From assembly GCA_046156035.1 (NCBI GenBank), contig JBJXEW010000016.1, positions 1 through 64,000 of the forward strand: a stretch of DNA of 64,000 nt. The letters run 5' to 3'. The notes beneath the pieces are model-generated. The model searched no databases. It was not told the origin of the DNA and was given only the letters and a program-made list of their open reading frames with translations. The position numbers and the translations under genes were made by a program. The DNA comes from JAEUIX01 sp046156035 (GTDB lineage: Bacteria > Planctomycetota > Phycisphaerae > Phycisphaerales > UBA1924). Below are positions 9,135 through 17,435 of the stretch, piece after piece (positions within the stretch are counted from its first letter, which is position 1; each line of letters opens with the position of its first letter).

Positions 9135-10142
9135 TTAGCGAGGTGCGCCCGCGGGCTCAGGCGCAGGCTCACCCGCGGGCGCAGCCCGCGGCTCGAAGCC
9201 CGCCACGAGCGCGTCCAGGTTCTTGCGCATGAAGGCGACGTAGTCGCCTGTGCCCAGAGGGTCGAGCGTGCGCACGCTGGTGCCCGTCGCCGCGGCGATC
9301 CGCTGCACGGCCGCGGGGGAGAGTTGCGGCTCGACATACACGCTGGTGAGGGCGAGGCCCTTCACGGCCTGCGCGGCCTCAGCCAGCGCACCGGGAGTGG
9401 GCTCACCGGCGTTCAACCCTGCAAGGGCGACAAACGTCAGCCCGTAACGCCTGGCGAGCCAGCCGTACGCATCGTGGGCGACGAGAACGGTCTTGCCCTT
9501 GTGGGGCAGCAGGCGGCGAGCGTATTCGGCGTCAAGGTCGGCGAGGTTCTTTGTGAGTTGTTCGCGGGCCGTGACGATCGCATCGACAACGGGCAGCCCG
9601 TCGCCGCGTGCCCGGGCGATCCGTTCGAGTTCCGCGGCGACACGCTCGACCAACTTGGCCGCGAGTGTGGGGTCTAGCCACAGGTGTGGGTCGGTGTGGC
9701 CGTGGTCACAGTCGTCGGTGTGTTCGTGATCGGTCGTCGCTGGCGATTCGGCCGCGCCAACGCCCAGCACATCGGCGACGATCAGCACCCGCCGCACACC
9801 CCGGCCTGACGGCGCGACCGGGTGTTCGTTGAGAAACTGCTCCACGCGGGCTTCAAGGCCCAGACCCACCAGCACAATCAGATCCGCGCGGGCCGCGGCG
9901 GCCAGTTGCTGGGGCGTTGGTTCGTAGCCGTGCTCGCTCACCCCGGGAGGGATGAGCACTTCGACGGCTGCTGCCCGGCTGAAAGCGGTCGCGAGCGGTT
10001 GGATGAGGCCCTGGAGCGGGGCGATGCTGACGACCACGCTGGGCGGCTGGGGCACGGACGGCTCCGGCGCAGCGTGCCCCGAGGATGCAGCGCACACGCC
10101 CGCGAGTGCCAGGGCCGCGAATGTGAACCGTCGCGTGGGCAT
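9135..10142 (-). CDS. znuA: Zinc ABC transporter substrate-binding protein
   Basis: Periplasmic cluster A-I metal-binding protein of 335 residues with a signal peptide (MPTRRFTFAALALAGVCAASSGHA). Metal ligand regions are SEHGYEPTPQQ, the histidine/acid loop DHEHTDDCDHGHTDPHLWLDP, and VAHDAYGWLARRYGL. The His-rich loop between the first ligand and the DPHLW motif is typical of ZnuA rather than manganese binders. The ATG at 10142 has an AAGGA ribosome-binding site and starts the signal peptide. The frame stays open upstream, but that part is antisense to tRNA-Ala and is not coding. It is the first gene of the operon, under the palindrome at 10173-10187. Confidence 0.92.
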   Translation of the reverse strand: MPTRRFTFAALALAGVCAASSGHAAPEPSVPQPPSVVVSIAPLQGLIQPLATAFSRAAAVEVLIPPGVSEHGYEPTPQQLAAAARADLIVLVGLGLEARVEQFLNEHPVAPSGRGVRRVLIVADVLGVGAAESPATTDHEHTDDCDHGHTDPHLWLDPTLAAKLVERVAAELERIARARGDGLPVVDAIVTAREQLTKNLADLDAEYARRLLPHKGKTVLVAHDAYGWLARRYGLTFVALAGLNAGEPTPGALAEAAQAVKGLALTSVYVEPQLSPAAVQRIAAATGTSVRTLDPLGTGDYVAFMRKNLDALVAGFEPRAAPAGEPAPEPAGAPR

Positions 10143-10172
10143 GGAGCAATCCTTGCACGTCGCCTGGCCAAA

Positions 10173-10187
10173 TGCAACCGTGTTGCA
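10173..10187. promoter_or_regulatory. Palindromic operator candidate (Zur/Fur-type) upstream of znuA
   Basis: TGCAAC-CGT-GTTGCA is a perfect 6-3-6 inverted repeat 31 bases upstream of the znuA start. Size and position fit a Fur-family repressor site controlling zinc uptake. The assignment to Zur comes from the regulated genes. Confidence 0.5.
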
Positions 10188-10313
10188 AGAAGAGATACGC
10201 GGGCCGGGCACGACAGGTTCGGCGCGTGCCGCTGGGCCACGGCAGCATGGCGCTTTGCGGCTCGCGCTGGAAGCGGAAACCTTGCTGCCGCGCGTATACC
10301 CTGTACACCTGTC

Positions 10314-10386
10314 GGGGCGGTAGCTCAGTTGGTAGAGCGCGTCGTTCGCAATGACGAGGTCGCGTGTTCGACTCACGTCCGCTCCA
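10314..10386 (+). tRNA. tRNA-Ala (anticodon CGC)
   Basis: A full 73-nt cloverleaf. Acceptor GGGGCGG pairs with CCGCTCC (one G-U), the D arm is GCTC/GAGC, and the anticodon stem CGTCG/TGACG holds loop TTCGCAA with anticodon CGC at 10347-10349. The T arm loop is TTCGACT. The 3' CCA is not encoded. It reads GCG codons, which are frequent in this genome. Confidence 0.95.
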
Positions 10387-10404
10387 CTTTGCCGGAAAAG
10401 CGAA

Positions 10405-10441
10405 AACGCCGCGGTCTCTAAGCCGCGGCGTTCTCGTTTTT
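10405..10441 (+). terminator. Terminator after tRNA-Ala, probably bidirectional
   Basis: A 10-bp stem (AACGCCGCGG with CCGCGGCGTT), 8-base loop, then CTCGTTTTT. The opposite side reads CGTTTTCGCTTTT on the minus strand, so it can also end rplU transcription, whose stop is 25 bases away. Confidence 0.85.
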
Positions 10442-10465
10442 GCGTGTTGTGAACCGAACCCTGCC

Positions 10466-10798
10466 TCAGCCCTTGATCGCGGTGACCTTCACCTGCGAGT
10501 AGCGCTGGCGGTGGCCGGTCTTGCGGCGGTAGCCCTTACGACGGCGGAACTTGTGGATGAAGAGTTTCTCGCCCTTCACCTCCGCGTCGAGAATCTCGCA
10601 CGTGACGGAAGCACCCGCCACATAGGGCGCACCGACCTTGGCGGCGGTGGTGCCGTCGCCGGGGCCGATGCAGAGGACCTTGTCGAACGTGATGGACTTG
10701 CCGGGGGCGACCTCGCCGTGTTCCAGCAGGTCCACGAGGATGACCTCGTCTTTGCGGACGACGCGTTGACCGCCGCCTTCTTCAATAATGGCGTACAT
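10466..10798 (-). CDS. rplU: 50S ribosomal protein L21 (bL21)
   Basis: A 110-residue protein of the large ribosomal subunit that contacts 23S rRNA. It starts MYAIIEEGGGQRVVRKDEV, the usual L21 opening, and ends with the basic signature KLFIHKFRRRKGYRRKTGHRQ. A longer upstream reading exists, but the ATG at 10798 fits the family length and start. The rpmA gene (L27) that normally follows rplU is not here: downstream lie only the shared terminator and the tRNA on the other strand. Confidence 0.96.
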   Translation of the reverse strand: MYAIIEEGGGQRVVRKDEVILVDLLEHGEVAPGKSITFDKVLCIGPGDGTTAAKVGAPYVAGASVTCEILDAEVKGEKLFIHKFRRRKGYRRKTGHRQRYSQVKVTAIKG

Positions 10799-10927
10799 AG
10801 ACCAAACTCCAAACCGCGCTGACGGGGGGGCATGCCGAAAGCGGCCGCCCGACTTGGCGAAGGCCCGTTTCACTGCGGGGCAGAGGATAGGCGCGAGGGC
10901 GCGGCGACGCCTCTGCACCGACAAGGT

Positions 10928-12013
10928 TCAATGGTGGTCCGTCTCGTTCTTGGGCCCCAGCGCCCATGGCTCGCTGGTCTCACCGTTGATCGTGGTTCCT
11001 CCCTGAAACACCGGCCGCACGTTCTTGAGAAAATCGAAGGGGAAGTGGAAGACCGGGCGTGTGAGTTCGTCGAGTTTCGCCAAGTGCTCGGGCAGCAGGT
11101 GCACGTCCAGCGCTTTGAGATTGTCGTTGAGTTGCTCGAGCGTCCGCACGCCGATGATCGTGCTCGTCACGCCCAACCGCGAGTTCACCCACGCCAGGGC
11201 GATCTGGCTGGGCGTGGCGTTCACCTGTTTGGAGATGGCCAAGAGGGCCTCGATCACGGCGTAGGAGCGGTCGTTGAGGGATTTGGTCACCCACTCGCCG
11301 CGCCCGGCCTTGTGGGTCGCGGCGTTCTCGCGGGTGTACTTGCCCGAAAGAATCCCACCCTTGAGGGGCGACCAGGGTGTGACGCCCATGTTCATCTCCA
11401 TCGCCATGGGAACGAGCGCGCCCTCCACCGTGCGCTCCAAAAGCGAGTACTCGATCTGGAGAGCAATCAGCGGCGACCAGTTGCGGAAGTGGGCGATCAT
11501 CTGGGCCTGCACGCACTTCCAGGCGGGCGTGTCGGAGAAGCCGATGTAGCGGATCTTGCCCGCGCTCACCAGGTCATCCAGCGTGCGCATGGTCTCTTCG
11601 ATGGGCGTGAACGGGTCCTCGAAGTGCATCCAGTACAGGTCGATGTAGTCGGTCTTCAATCGCCGCAGCGACTCCTCCAACTGCTGATGAATCGCCTTGC
11701 GGCTTGCCCCGCCGCCGTTGGGGTCGCCGGGGTGCAGGTTGCCCATGAACTTCGTGGCCAGCACCACGCGGTGCCGCCGGTTGCCCGCGGCGTTCAGGTA
11801 GTCTCCGATGATCTTCTCGGAGTGGCCCTTGGTGTAGATGTTGGCCGTGTCGATGAAGTTGCCGCCCTTCTCGATGAAGGCATCGATGATGCGGCGCGAG
11901 GTCATCGGGTCGGCACCCCAGCCCCAGTCGAGCCCGAACGTCATCGCGCCCAGGCAGAGCGGGCTGACACGCAGACCGGAACGGCCGAGTGTGAGGTAAG
12001 AGTTGAGTGCCAT
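10928..12013 (-). CDS. Aldo/keto reductase
   Basis: NADPH-dependent oxidoreductase with a TIM-barrel fold, 361 residues. The catalytic tetrad region is visible: FIDTANIYTKGHSEKIIG (Asp and Tyr), VVLATKFMG (Lys) and IDLYWMHFEDP (His). The C-terminal cofactor segment contains IIGVRTLEQLNDNL, as in the YdhF/YajO-like AKR11-12 group. The MALNSYLTLG start at 12013 replaces an upstream ATG whose 25 extra residues do not resemble the family. The substrate is unknown. It is divergent from the zinc-ribbon gene at 12112. Confidence 0.88.
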   Translation of the reverse strand: MALNSYLTLGRSGLRVSPLCLGAMTFGLDWGWGADPMTSRRIIDAFIEKGGNFIDTANIYTKGHSEKIIGDYLNAAGNRRHRVVLATKFMGNLHPGDPNGGGASRKAIHQQLEESLRRLKTDYIDLYWMHFEDPFTPIEETMRTLDDLVSAGKIRYIGFSDTPAWKCVQAQMIAHFRNWSPLIALQIEYSLLERTVEGALVPMAMEMNMGVTPWSPLKGGILSGKYTRENAATHKAGRGEWVTKSLNDRSYAVIEALLAISKQVNATPSQIALAWVNSRLGVTSTIIGVRTLEQLNDNLKALDVHLLPEHLAKLDELTRPVFHFPFDFLKNVRPVFQGGTTINGETSEPWALGPKNETDHH

Positions 12014-12111
12014 GCGAAGACTCCGGTGGAAAGCGGGCGGCTCCTCGTGGAGAGAGTCTACCAGAGATCGCGGGTGCGGGTTCGGCACGCGAAGGGCCGA
12101 TACGCTGGGCC

Positions 12112-12606
12112 ATGTGGCCGCCCTGGGTGAACCTGCGCGATGACCGGGGTGTGCTCCACCGCCGCCGCTGGTCGCCCGCCGCGGCCGCCCGCGACCCCAC
12201 GCTGACGGCCGACCAGCGCAGAAACCAGAACGACTATGCCTTGCTCGTGCGCGCCGATCACATTGCGCACTCCCGGTGGACGTTGCTCCTCGTGTGGGCC
12301 TTTGCGGTGAACGTGTGCATCTCGAACTACTCGCTTGTCTGGCTCACGAACCGCGGGGCTGATTGTTTCACGCTCTACCTGCTCGGCACCGCGGCTGTGT
12401 TCCACGGCGGCATCCGCTGGCACATCCGACCGAGGGTTCGGGCACAACTCGCCAAGGCCGCGATGCTTGTGCCCCCCCGCTGCCGCGCGTGCGGGTATCT
12501 GCTGGACGGCCTCACGACCGAGGCCGACGGCTGCCGCGTCTGCCCTGAGTGCGGCGCGGCGTGGCGCGTGCCCGATCCAGCCGCATCACACACTACGGCT
12601 TCGTGA
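12112..12606 (+). CDS. Membrane protein with C-terminal zinc ribbon
   Basis: A 164-residue protein. Two hydrophobic segments (WTLLLVWAFAVNVCISNYSL and CFTLYLLGTAAVF) are followed by a C-terminal CRACGYLLDG...CRVCPECG zinc ribbon. This CRxCGYxL ribbon is common in uncharacterised planctomycete membrane proteins. I do not know its function. It converges on a second ribbon protein (12593-13183, overlap 14 bp) that has the reverse order, ribbon first and membrane segments after. The ATG at 12112 was chosen because upstream sequence is arginine-rich and overlaps the divergent AKR start. Confidence 0.7.
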   Translation: MWPPWVNLRDDRGVLHRRRWSPAAAARDPTLTADQRRNQNDYALLVRADHIAHSRWTLLLVWAFAVNVCISNYSLVWLTNRGADCFTLYLLGTAAVFHGGIRWHIRPRVRAQLAKAAMLVPPRCRACGYLLDGLTTEADGCRVCPECGAAWRVPDPAASHTTAS

Positions 12607-13183
12607 GGTGGTCGATCACCCACCTGCCGGCCTGCTTGATGGGCGCGGGCGGGAGGCTCTTCCAACCGTTCTGCACGCCGCGCGGCGACAGAGCCAGCAG
12701 CGAGCCGTGCGCGATGATCAGCAGGCCCACGACGAAGCGCGCCCCACGCCCGCGCTTGTGCGGCAGGGCGCGGCGCTGCAGAGCAAGGTCTCGCAGCAGC
12801 GTGCGCACGATGAGCACCAGCCCCGCGCCCGCCGTGAGCAGCCCGGCGCACCGCCACACCCAGCGCCAAGACTGCAGCAGTTCCTTCCCGTCGGCGTCGG
12901 CCCACATCAACGTCCAGCCAAGAGCGATACCCGGTGTGAGCACCAGCATCCCCGTGGCCAGTCGCTTCCATCCCTGTCCGCCCGGGTACAGGTCATCCAC
13001 GTGCCCCGCGTCAAACCCGCACTCGATGCAGCGGCGGCCGGGCACCTTCGCCAGGTCGTACCCACAGAGCGGGCAGACCCGATCCAAGCGGCCCGAGCGC
13101 ATCCGCATCAGCGCACTCCACACCAGCCACAAACCCCACGCCGAGAACGCCGCGAACAGAATGGCGTTGAGGGTGCTGAGCAC
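12593..13183 (-). CDS. Zinc-ribbon membrane protein
   Basis: A 196-residue protein: an N-terminal hydrophobic segment (LNAILFAAFSAWGLWLVWSA), then a zinc ribbon CPLCGYDLAKVPGRRCIECGFD, then two or three further hydrophobic segments and a basic loop. No ATG is available in frame near the start; GTG at 13183 is proposed, 31 bases after the mutS stop, so it may be read through from mutS. The longer open frame upstream is antisense-like sequence overlapping mutS. The function is unknown. Confidence 0.65.
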   Translation of the reverse strand: MLSTLNAILFAAFSAWGLWLVWSALMRMRSGRLDRVCPLCGYDLAKVPGRRCIECGFDAGHVDDLYPGGQGWKRLATGMLVLTPGIALGWTLMWADADGKELLQSWRWVWRCAGLLTAGAGLVLIVRTLLRDLALQRRALPHKRGRGARFVVGLLIIAHGSLLALSPRGVQNGWKSLPPAPIKQAGRWVIDHLTKP

Positions 13184-13214
13184 AGGGCAACATCGGCACA
13201 CGGCGCGGGCGCGT

Positions 13215-16163
13215 TCAGGGCTCGCGCGGCAGGTCGGAGAGGGTCTTGATGCGGCGCAATTCGTCGAAGGCCTGCAGGGGCGTGAGCGAGTCGATCTTGA
13301 TCTCGCGGAGCGCATCCACCGCAGGATGGGGCACGAACTCGGTGAAGAGCGACATCTGCGGACCCGCTTGCGCGGCACGCGCGGGCACCTTCGCAGCCTT
13401 GCCCTTGGGCCCGGCAGCGCCGTCGTGCTCCACGGAGAGCGACTCGAGCACTTGGCGGGCGCGGCGGATGGTTTCATCAGGGATGCCCGCGAGTTTGGCG
13501 ACGTGCAGGCCGTAGGAACGATCGGTTCGGCCGGGCAGGATGCGGTGGAGGAAGACGATCTGGCCGCCCGCGTCGTCCCCGGCCCCGGCTCCCTCCGCCG
13601 CGGGCCACTCGCGCACGGCCACGTGCAGGTTGGTGATCCGCTCGGGCAGATCATCGGCAAGGCGTGTGAGTTCGTGATAGTGCGTGGCAAAGAGCGTGCG
13701 CGGTTGGGGGGGGCGGGGTGCCTCTGGCCTGCGCTTGCCGCTGGCGATGCGGCCCGCGACACCACCCCTTCCCCCACCGTCATCTCCGGCCGCGAGCGTT
13801 TCCGTCACGGCCCACGCGAGCGAGAGGCCGTCGAGCGTGCTTGTGCCGCGCCCGATCTCGTCGAGGACGACGAGTGAGCGGTCGGTGGCGTGGTGCAGGA
13901 TCGCGGCCGTCTCGGTCATTTCCACCATAAAGGTCGATTGGCCCGCGTGCAGGGCGTCGTCTGCGCCCACGCGGGCGAAGACGCGGTCGGTGAGGCCGAT
14001 GGTGGCGGCCTCGGCGGGGACGAAACTGCCCGCGTGAGCGAGCATGACCAGGAGCGCGGTCTGGCGGATGAACGTGCTCTTGCCCGCCATGTTGGGGCCG
14101 GTGATGAGCGCCAGGCGGGGCGAGCAGGGCACGGCTTCGCCTTCGGGCACGCCCAGACGCACATCGTTGGGCACGAAGTTCGAGCCCAGCAACTCATCCA
14201 GCACGGGGTGGCGGCCCTGGCGGATGTCGAGCACGGGCTCATCGACCATCTCCGGGCAGACCCAGCGCCGGTCAACGGCCTTGTCGGCGAGGCAGACGAG
14301 GGCGTCCAGTTCCGCAACGATGCCCGCGAAGGTCTGCACGGCGGCCAGATGCTGCCTCGCCTCATCGCACAGGGCCATGAACAACTTCTGCTCACGGTCG
14401 AGGGCGCGGGCCTGAGCCGTGTTCACCTTGTCCTCGAACTCCTTGAGTTCGGGCGTGATGTAGCGTTCGGCGCTCGTGAGCGTCTGACGGCGGTTGAAGG
14501 TGGGCGGGGCGCGGTCTGCCGCGCCCTTGGAGAGTTCGATGTAGTAGCCGGTGATTTTGTTGAAGGCGACCTTGAGCGTGGGCAGGTTGTGCTCGGCGAT
14601 GAGGCGGGCTTGGTAGGCCACCAGCCAACTCCCCGCATCGCGCTGAAGGAGGCGAGCCTCGTCGAGCGCGGCATCCACACCGTCGCGGATAAGGCCCCCA
14701 TCGCGCATGTGCGGCGGCGGGCTTTGCACGCACGCTGCGGCGATGCGCCCACACAAGGCCTCCAGAGGCTCGCGCACATCGCCCAGCGCCGCCCGCTGCC
14801 CGGCGAACGCGGCCACGTTCACGAGGGAAGCCTCCAGCAGGCCCACGCGACCCACCGAGGCCCCCAGCGCAACCAGGTCTCGCGGCGAGGCACGCGCCAT
14901 CGCCACACGCGCCGCGAGGCGGGGCACATCCTGCACGCCCTCCATGGCTTGGGCGACTTCAGCACTGAAGCGACGGTCGTAGACCAATGCCCCGACACAC
15001 GTGTGACGTGCCCGGATGGGTTCGACCTTGCACAACGGCCGCAACAGCCAGTCTCGCAGGAGACGCTTGCCCATGCCGGTGCGGCAGGGGGCCTTGCAGG
15101 CCGAGCCGAGGAACACGCCGAGCAGAGAGCCGTCCAGCCCGTCGCCGATGCCCGGAGCCGCGCCCAGCCCGGAACGGATTGTGCGGTCGATTTCGAGCGA
15201 GCGCAGGCTCGATGCATCGATGAGCAGCCGGTCGCCGGGCTGTTCTCGCTTGGGTGGGCGTAGGTGCAAGAGCGCGGGACCAGTGCCCCCCCCCCCACCG
15301 CCACCCGCCTCCTCGCGCGGCACCTGCGTCGCGAGCAGATAGCGCACAATGACACCGGCAGGGATGGCCAGAGCATCTTCATCGCCCAGACCGAACGCCG
15401 CGAGCGTGGCGACACCAAACTGTTTGAGAAGGGCCTCGCGTGATTCGCCCAAGCGAAACTGCCACTGCGGGCGGGGCGTGCCGGGCAGGCCCAGGGCGCT
15501 GAGCACCCCCGCGAGGCGGGGCGGGGGCTTCATGTCGGCGGTCTCGGCGTACAGCACCTCGCTGATGCCGCGGCGGGAGAGTTCGTCTACGAGGGCTTCG
15601 GCGGGGCAGGAAAAGACGGTGATCTCGCCGGTGGAGAGTTCAGCAACCGCCACCGCAGCGATCTGCCCGGCGTGGGCTGACGGAGGCAGCGAGTGCGTGC
15701 CGTTGCGGCGGCCCGCGGGCGTGGCCGCATCCGGTGGGAAGCAGACGCAGGCGAGGTGGTTTGGGCGGTCGTCGCTGAGGAGCGACTGATCGATGAGCGT
15801 GCCGGGCGTGAGGATGCGGGTCACAGCCCGCTCAACGATCTGGCCCGCCTTCACATCGGCCACGTCCTGCACCTGCTCGCAGACGGCCACGCGAAAGCCC
15901 GCCGCGATGAAGCGGCGGAGGTATGTATCGAGTTGGTGATAGGGCACGCCCGCCATGGGCACGCCCGCGGTGCGCTGCGTCAGCGTGAGGCCGATGGCCT
16001 TGTGGGCCTTGACCGCATCGTCATCGAACATCTCGTAGAAGTCGCCGATGCGGAAGAGCAGGAGGCAGTCCGGATGGCGTTCCTTGAAGCGCGCGTGCTG
16101 CCGCATCGCGGGCGTGTCGCGCGGGTCGGCGGCTTTTTTGGCCGGCGGTGGCGTGGGGGGCAT
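13215..16163 (-). CDS. mutS: DNA mismatch repair protein MutS
   Basis: Recognises mispaired bases and recruits MutL. It is 982 residues, somewhat long for the family owing to Gly/Pro-rich inserts. The mismatch-binding domain has DCLLLFRIGDFYEMFDDDA (the F-x-E wedge lies here), the ATPase has Walker A GPNMAGKST at about 689-697, and Walker B and signature are LVVLDEIGRGTSTLDGLS. The ATG at 16163 gives MPPTPPPAKK; an in-frame ATG at 16196 is also possible. mutS is unaccompanied by mutL here. Confidence 0.96.
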   Translation of the reverse strand: MPPTPPPAKKAADPRDTPAMRQHARFKERHPDCLLLFRIGDFYEMFDDDAVKAHKAIGLTLTQRTAGVPMAGVPYHQLDTYLRRFIAAGFRVAVCEQVQDVADVKAGQIVERAVTRILTPGTLIDQSLLSDDRPNHLACVCFPPDAATPAGRRNGTHSLPPSAHAGQIAAVAVAELSTGEITVFSCPAEALVDELSRRGISEVLYAETADMKPPPRLAGVLSALGLPGTPRPQWQFRLGESREALLKQFGVATLAAFGLGDEDALAIPAGVIVRYLLATQVPREEAGGGGGGGTGPALLHLRPPKREQPGDRLLIDASSLRSLEIDRTIRSGLGAAPGIGDGLDGSLLGVFLGSACKAPCRTGMGKRLLRDWLLRPLCKVEPIRARHTCVGALVYDRRFSAEVAQAMEGVQDVPRLAARVAMARASPRDLVALGASVGRVGLLEASLVNVAAFAGQRAALGDVREPLEALCGRIAAACVQSPPPHMRDGGLIRDGVDAALDEARLLQRDAGSWLVAYQARLIAEHNLPTLKVAFNKITGYYIELSKGAADRAPPTFNRRQTLTSAERYITPELKEFEDKVNTAQARALDREQKLFMALCDEARQHLAAVQTFAGIVAELDALVCLADKAVDRRWVCPEMVDEPVLDIRQGRHPVLDELLGSNFVPNDVRLGVPEGEAVPCSPRLALITGPNMAGKSTFIRQTALLVMLAHAGSFVPAEAATIGLTDRVFARVGADDALHAGQSTFMVEMTETAAILHHATDRSLVVLDEIGRGTSTLDGLSLAWAVTETLAAGDDGGGRGGVAGRIASGKRRPEAPRPPQPRTLFATHYHELTRLADDLPERITNLHVAVREWPAAEGAGAGDDAGGQIVFLHRILPGRTDRSYGLHVAKLAGIPDETIRRARQVLESLSVEHDGAAGPKGKAAKVPARAAQAGPQMSLFTEFVPHPAVDALREIKIDSLTPLQAFDELRRIKTLSDLPREP

Positions 16164-16258
16164 CTGGCCAGAGGATAAGCGAGGCACGGGGTGCATGTGC
16201 CAGCGGGTATGGCCGCGAGCAACGCCAGACTCACACCAAGCCCATGCGGCAAAGGCAC

Positions 16259-16310
16259 GCCCACCCCCCGCCCCCTCCCTCTGGGAGGGGGTGTAAAGGC
16301 AGCGGCGCAC
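16259..16310. repeat. Solo copy of the DUF559-associated repeat
   Basis: It contains CCCCCTCCC-TCT-GGGAGGGGG at 16271-16291, identical in all 21 bases to both arms of the insert in the HMG-CoA lyase gene (58206-58226 and 58702-58722). The match continues outward: GTGTAAAGGCAGCGGCGCAC resembles the sequence outside the left lyase arm. It lies between the unknown gene (ends 16323) and mutS, with no endonuclease gene attached. Confidence 0.75.
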
Positions 16311-16322
16311 CACCACCCCCTG

Positions 16323-17060
16323 TCACGCCGCGAGGGGGCGGGAGAAGAGCGTCTGGGTCCGTGCGGGTTGCCCGATCGCTTCTGCGAGCGCGAGGACGGC
16401 CGCACAGTCTGCCCGCTTCCACCAGCCCAGGCGGCGGACATCTCGCTCGATGGCGGCCACCGGCACGACCTCGTGCACGCGGGTGCGAAGGTCGGCACGC
16501 CCGCCGAGTTGCCAGAGAAGCACCGCCGCGTCGATGGGTGAGGCACCGCCTTCCTCATTCCCCCCAGCACCACCGGCCCCACTCCCCCCACCCCACACGC
16601 GGCCGCCGCTTGCCGCGCCCGCGGCCTGCGCGGTGTGGGGGGGAAAGGACTGGGCGAGCAGCCAGGTGCTCGCGCGCAGGGACGATTCGATGCGTTCGGC
16701 AAGCGGCGCGGCCAGACCGCGCCCGCAGTCGTTGGCTTGGCGGGCGAGGTCGCCAAGGCCCGCCATGGCGACCGCCACGGCAGAGCCGCAGGGCCGGTTG
16801 GAAGACGCGGCTCGCGCGGCGAGGTGAATCTGGTCGCACAGGCGTGCCGCGGCCTCCAGAGCCTCGGCCGTGGGCGCGTAGGTGAGTTCGGTCATGCGTT
16901 GGAGGGCAAGGCCCAGCGCGGCCACGGTGGCTGAGGGTGCCTCGCTGAGCCGCAGGCGAACGGACAAGGGCAAAGGCCGCCCGTTGGCCGCGAGGGCGTC
17001 GATCAGGGCCTCCCACTGGCCGGTGTCCGCGAGACGCTCGATCTTTCGGATGTTCAACAT
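16323..17060 (-). CDS. Hypothetical protein, possibly HEAT/TPR-like
   Basis: A 245-residue soluble, alanine- and leucine-rich, mostly helical protein. It has a glycine-rich linker (GGRVWGGGSGAGGAGGNEEGG) around residues 155-180, separating two helical halves. It opens with MLNIRKIERLADTGQWEALIDAL, which reads like a repeat-type helical scaffold, but I do not recognise a family. The ATG at 17060 has a good AAGGAG ribosome-binding site 6 bases upstream. It is followed by mutS on the same strand after about 160 bases that hold the solo repeat. Confidence 0.65.
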   Translation of the reverse strand: MLNIRKIERLADTGQWEALIDALAANGRPLPLSVRLRLSEAPSATVAALGLALQRMTELTYAPTAEALEAAARLCDQIHLAARAASSNRPCGSAVAVAMAGLGDLARQANDCGRGLAAPLAERIESSLRASTWLLAQSFPPHTAQAAGAASGGRVWGGGSGAGGAGGNEEGGASPIDAAVLLWQLGGRADLRTRVHEVVPVAAIERDVRRLGWWKRADCAAVLALAEAIGQPARTQTLFSRPLAA

Positions 17061-17435
17061 GACTTGCTCCTTGGAACGCCAAACCACCAACCCCTGAATC
17101 CCACGCCGTCCTCAGCCCGCCCTTGCGCCTCGCCTGCTTAGTTGTACGAGGATTTCGGCTGTTTGGCACGTCAAAAGACTGCCTTTGTTTGGAGAACCGA
17201 ACCCTTACTGACAGGACGCTGTCAGTGGCGACTGACAGCGCCATGTCAGGGGTGGGCCCCGGGAGGTACCGATGGTCCCGACGCGGCCGGTTGTGCGGGT
17301 TGGCGAAGGGCCGCGGCGCGGGGAGGCTGTGCCGCGAAGGCGGGGACACGTGCGAGCACATTGGCCTTGCGGCGCGGGTGTGGCACGTCGATCAACTCAG
17401 GGTTCGGGGTCTTCCTGCACCGGGAGGGGTTTGCC
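17061..17435. other. Intergenic region upstream of pilT
   Basis: No gene is seen between the divergent 16323-17060 gene and pilT. The centre holds the TGACAG repeat cluster at 17208-17250. The rest is unremarkable; the pilT ribosome-binding site (GGGAGGGG) is at its right end. Confidence 0.5.
17208..17250. promoter_or_regulatory. TGACAG/CTGTCA repeat cluster upstream of the pilus operon
   Basis: CTGACAG-GACG-CTGTCAG is a perfect 7-bp inverted repeat, followed at once by TGGCG-ACTGACAG-CGCCA (a second hairpin carrying the same hexamer) and then TGTCAG. That is four copies of one hexamer in 43 bases, 186 bp before pilT. It is probably an operator or processing site; the regulator is unknown. 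Confidence 0.45.

Noticed and set aside
10143..10376. N-terminal extension of the ZnuA reading frame
   Set aside because: It runs antisense through tRNA-Ala, and the signal peptide begins at 10142.
13890..15263. Long plus-strand ORF opposite mutS
   Set aside because: No recognisable domain; GC-rich codon shadow of a clear mutS gene.
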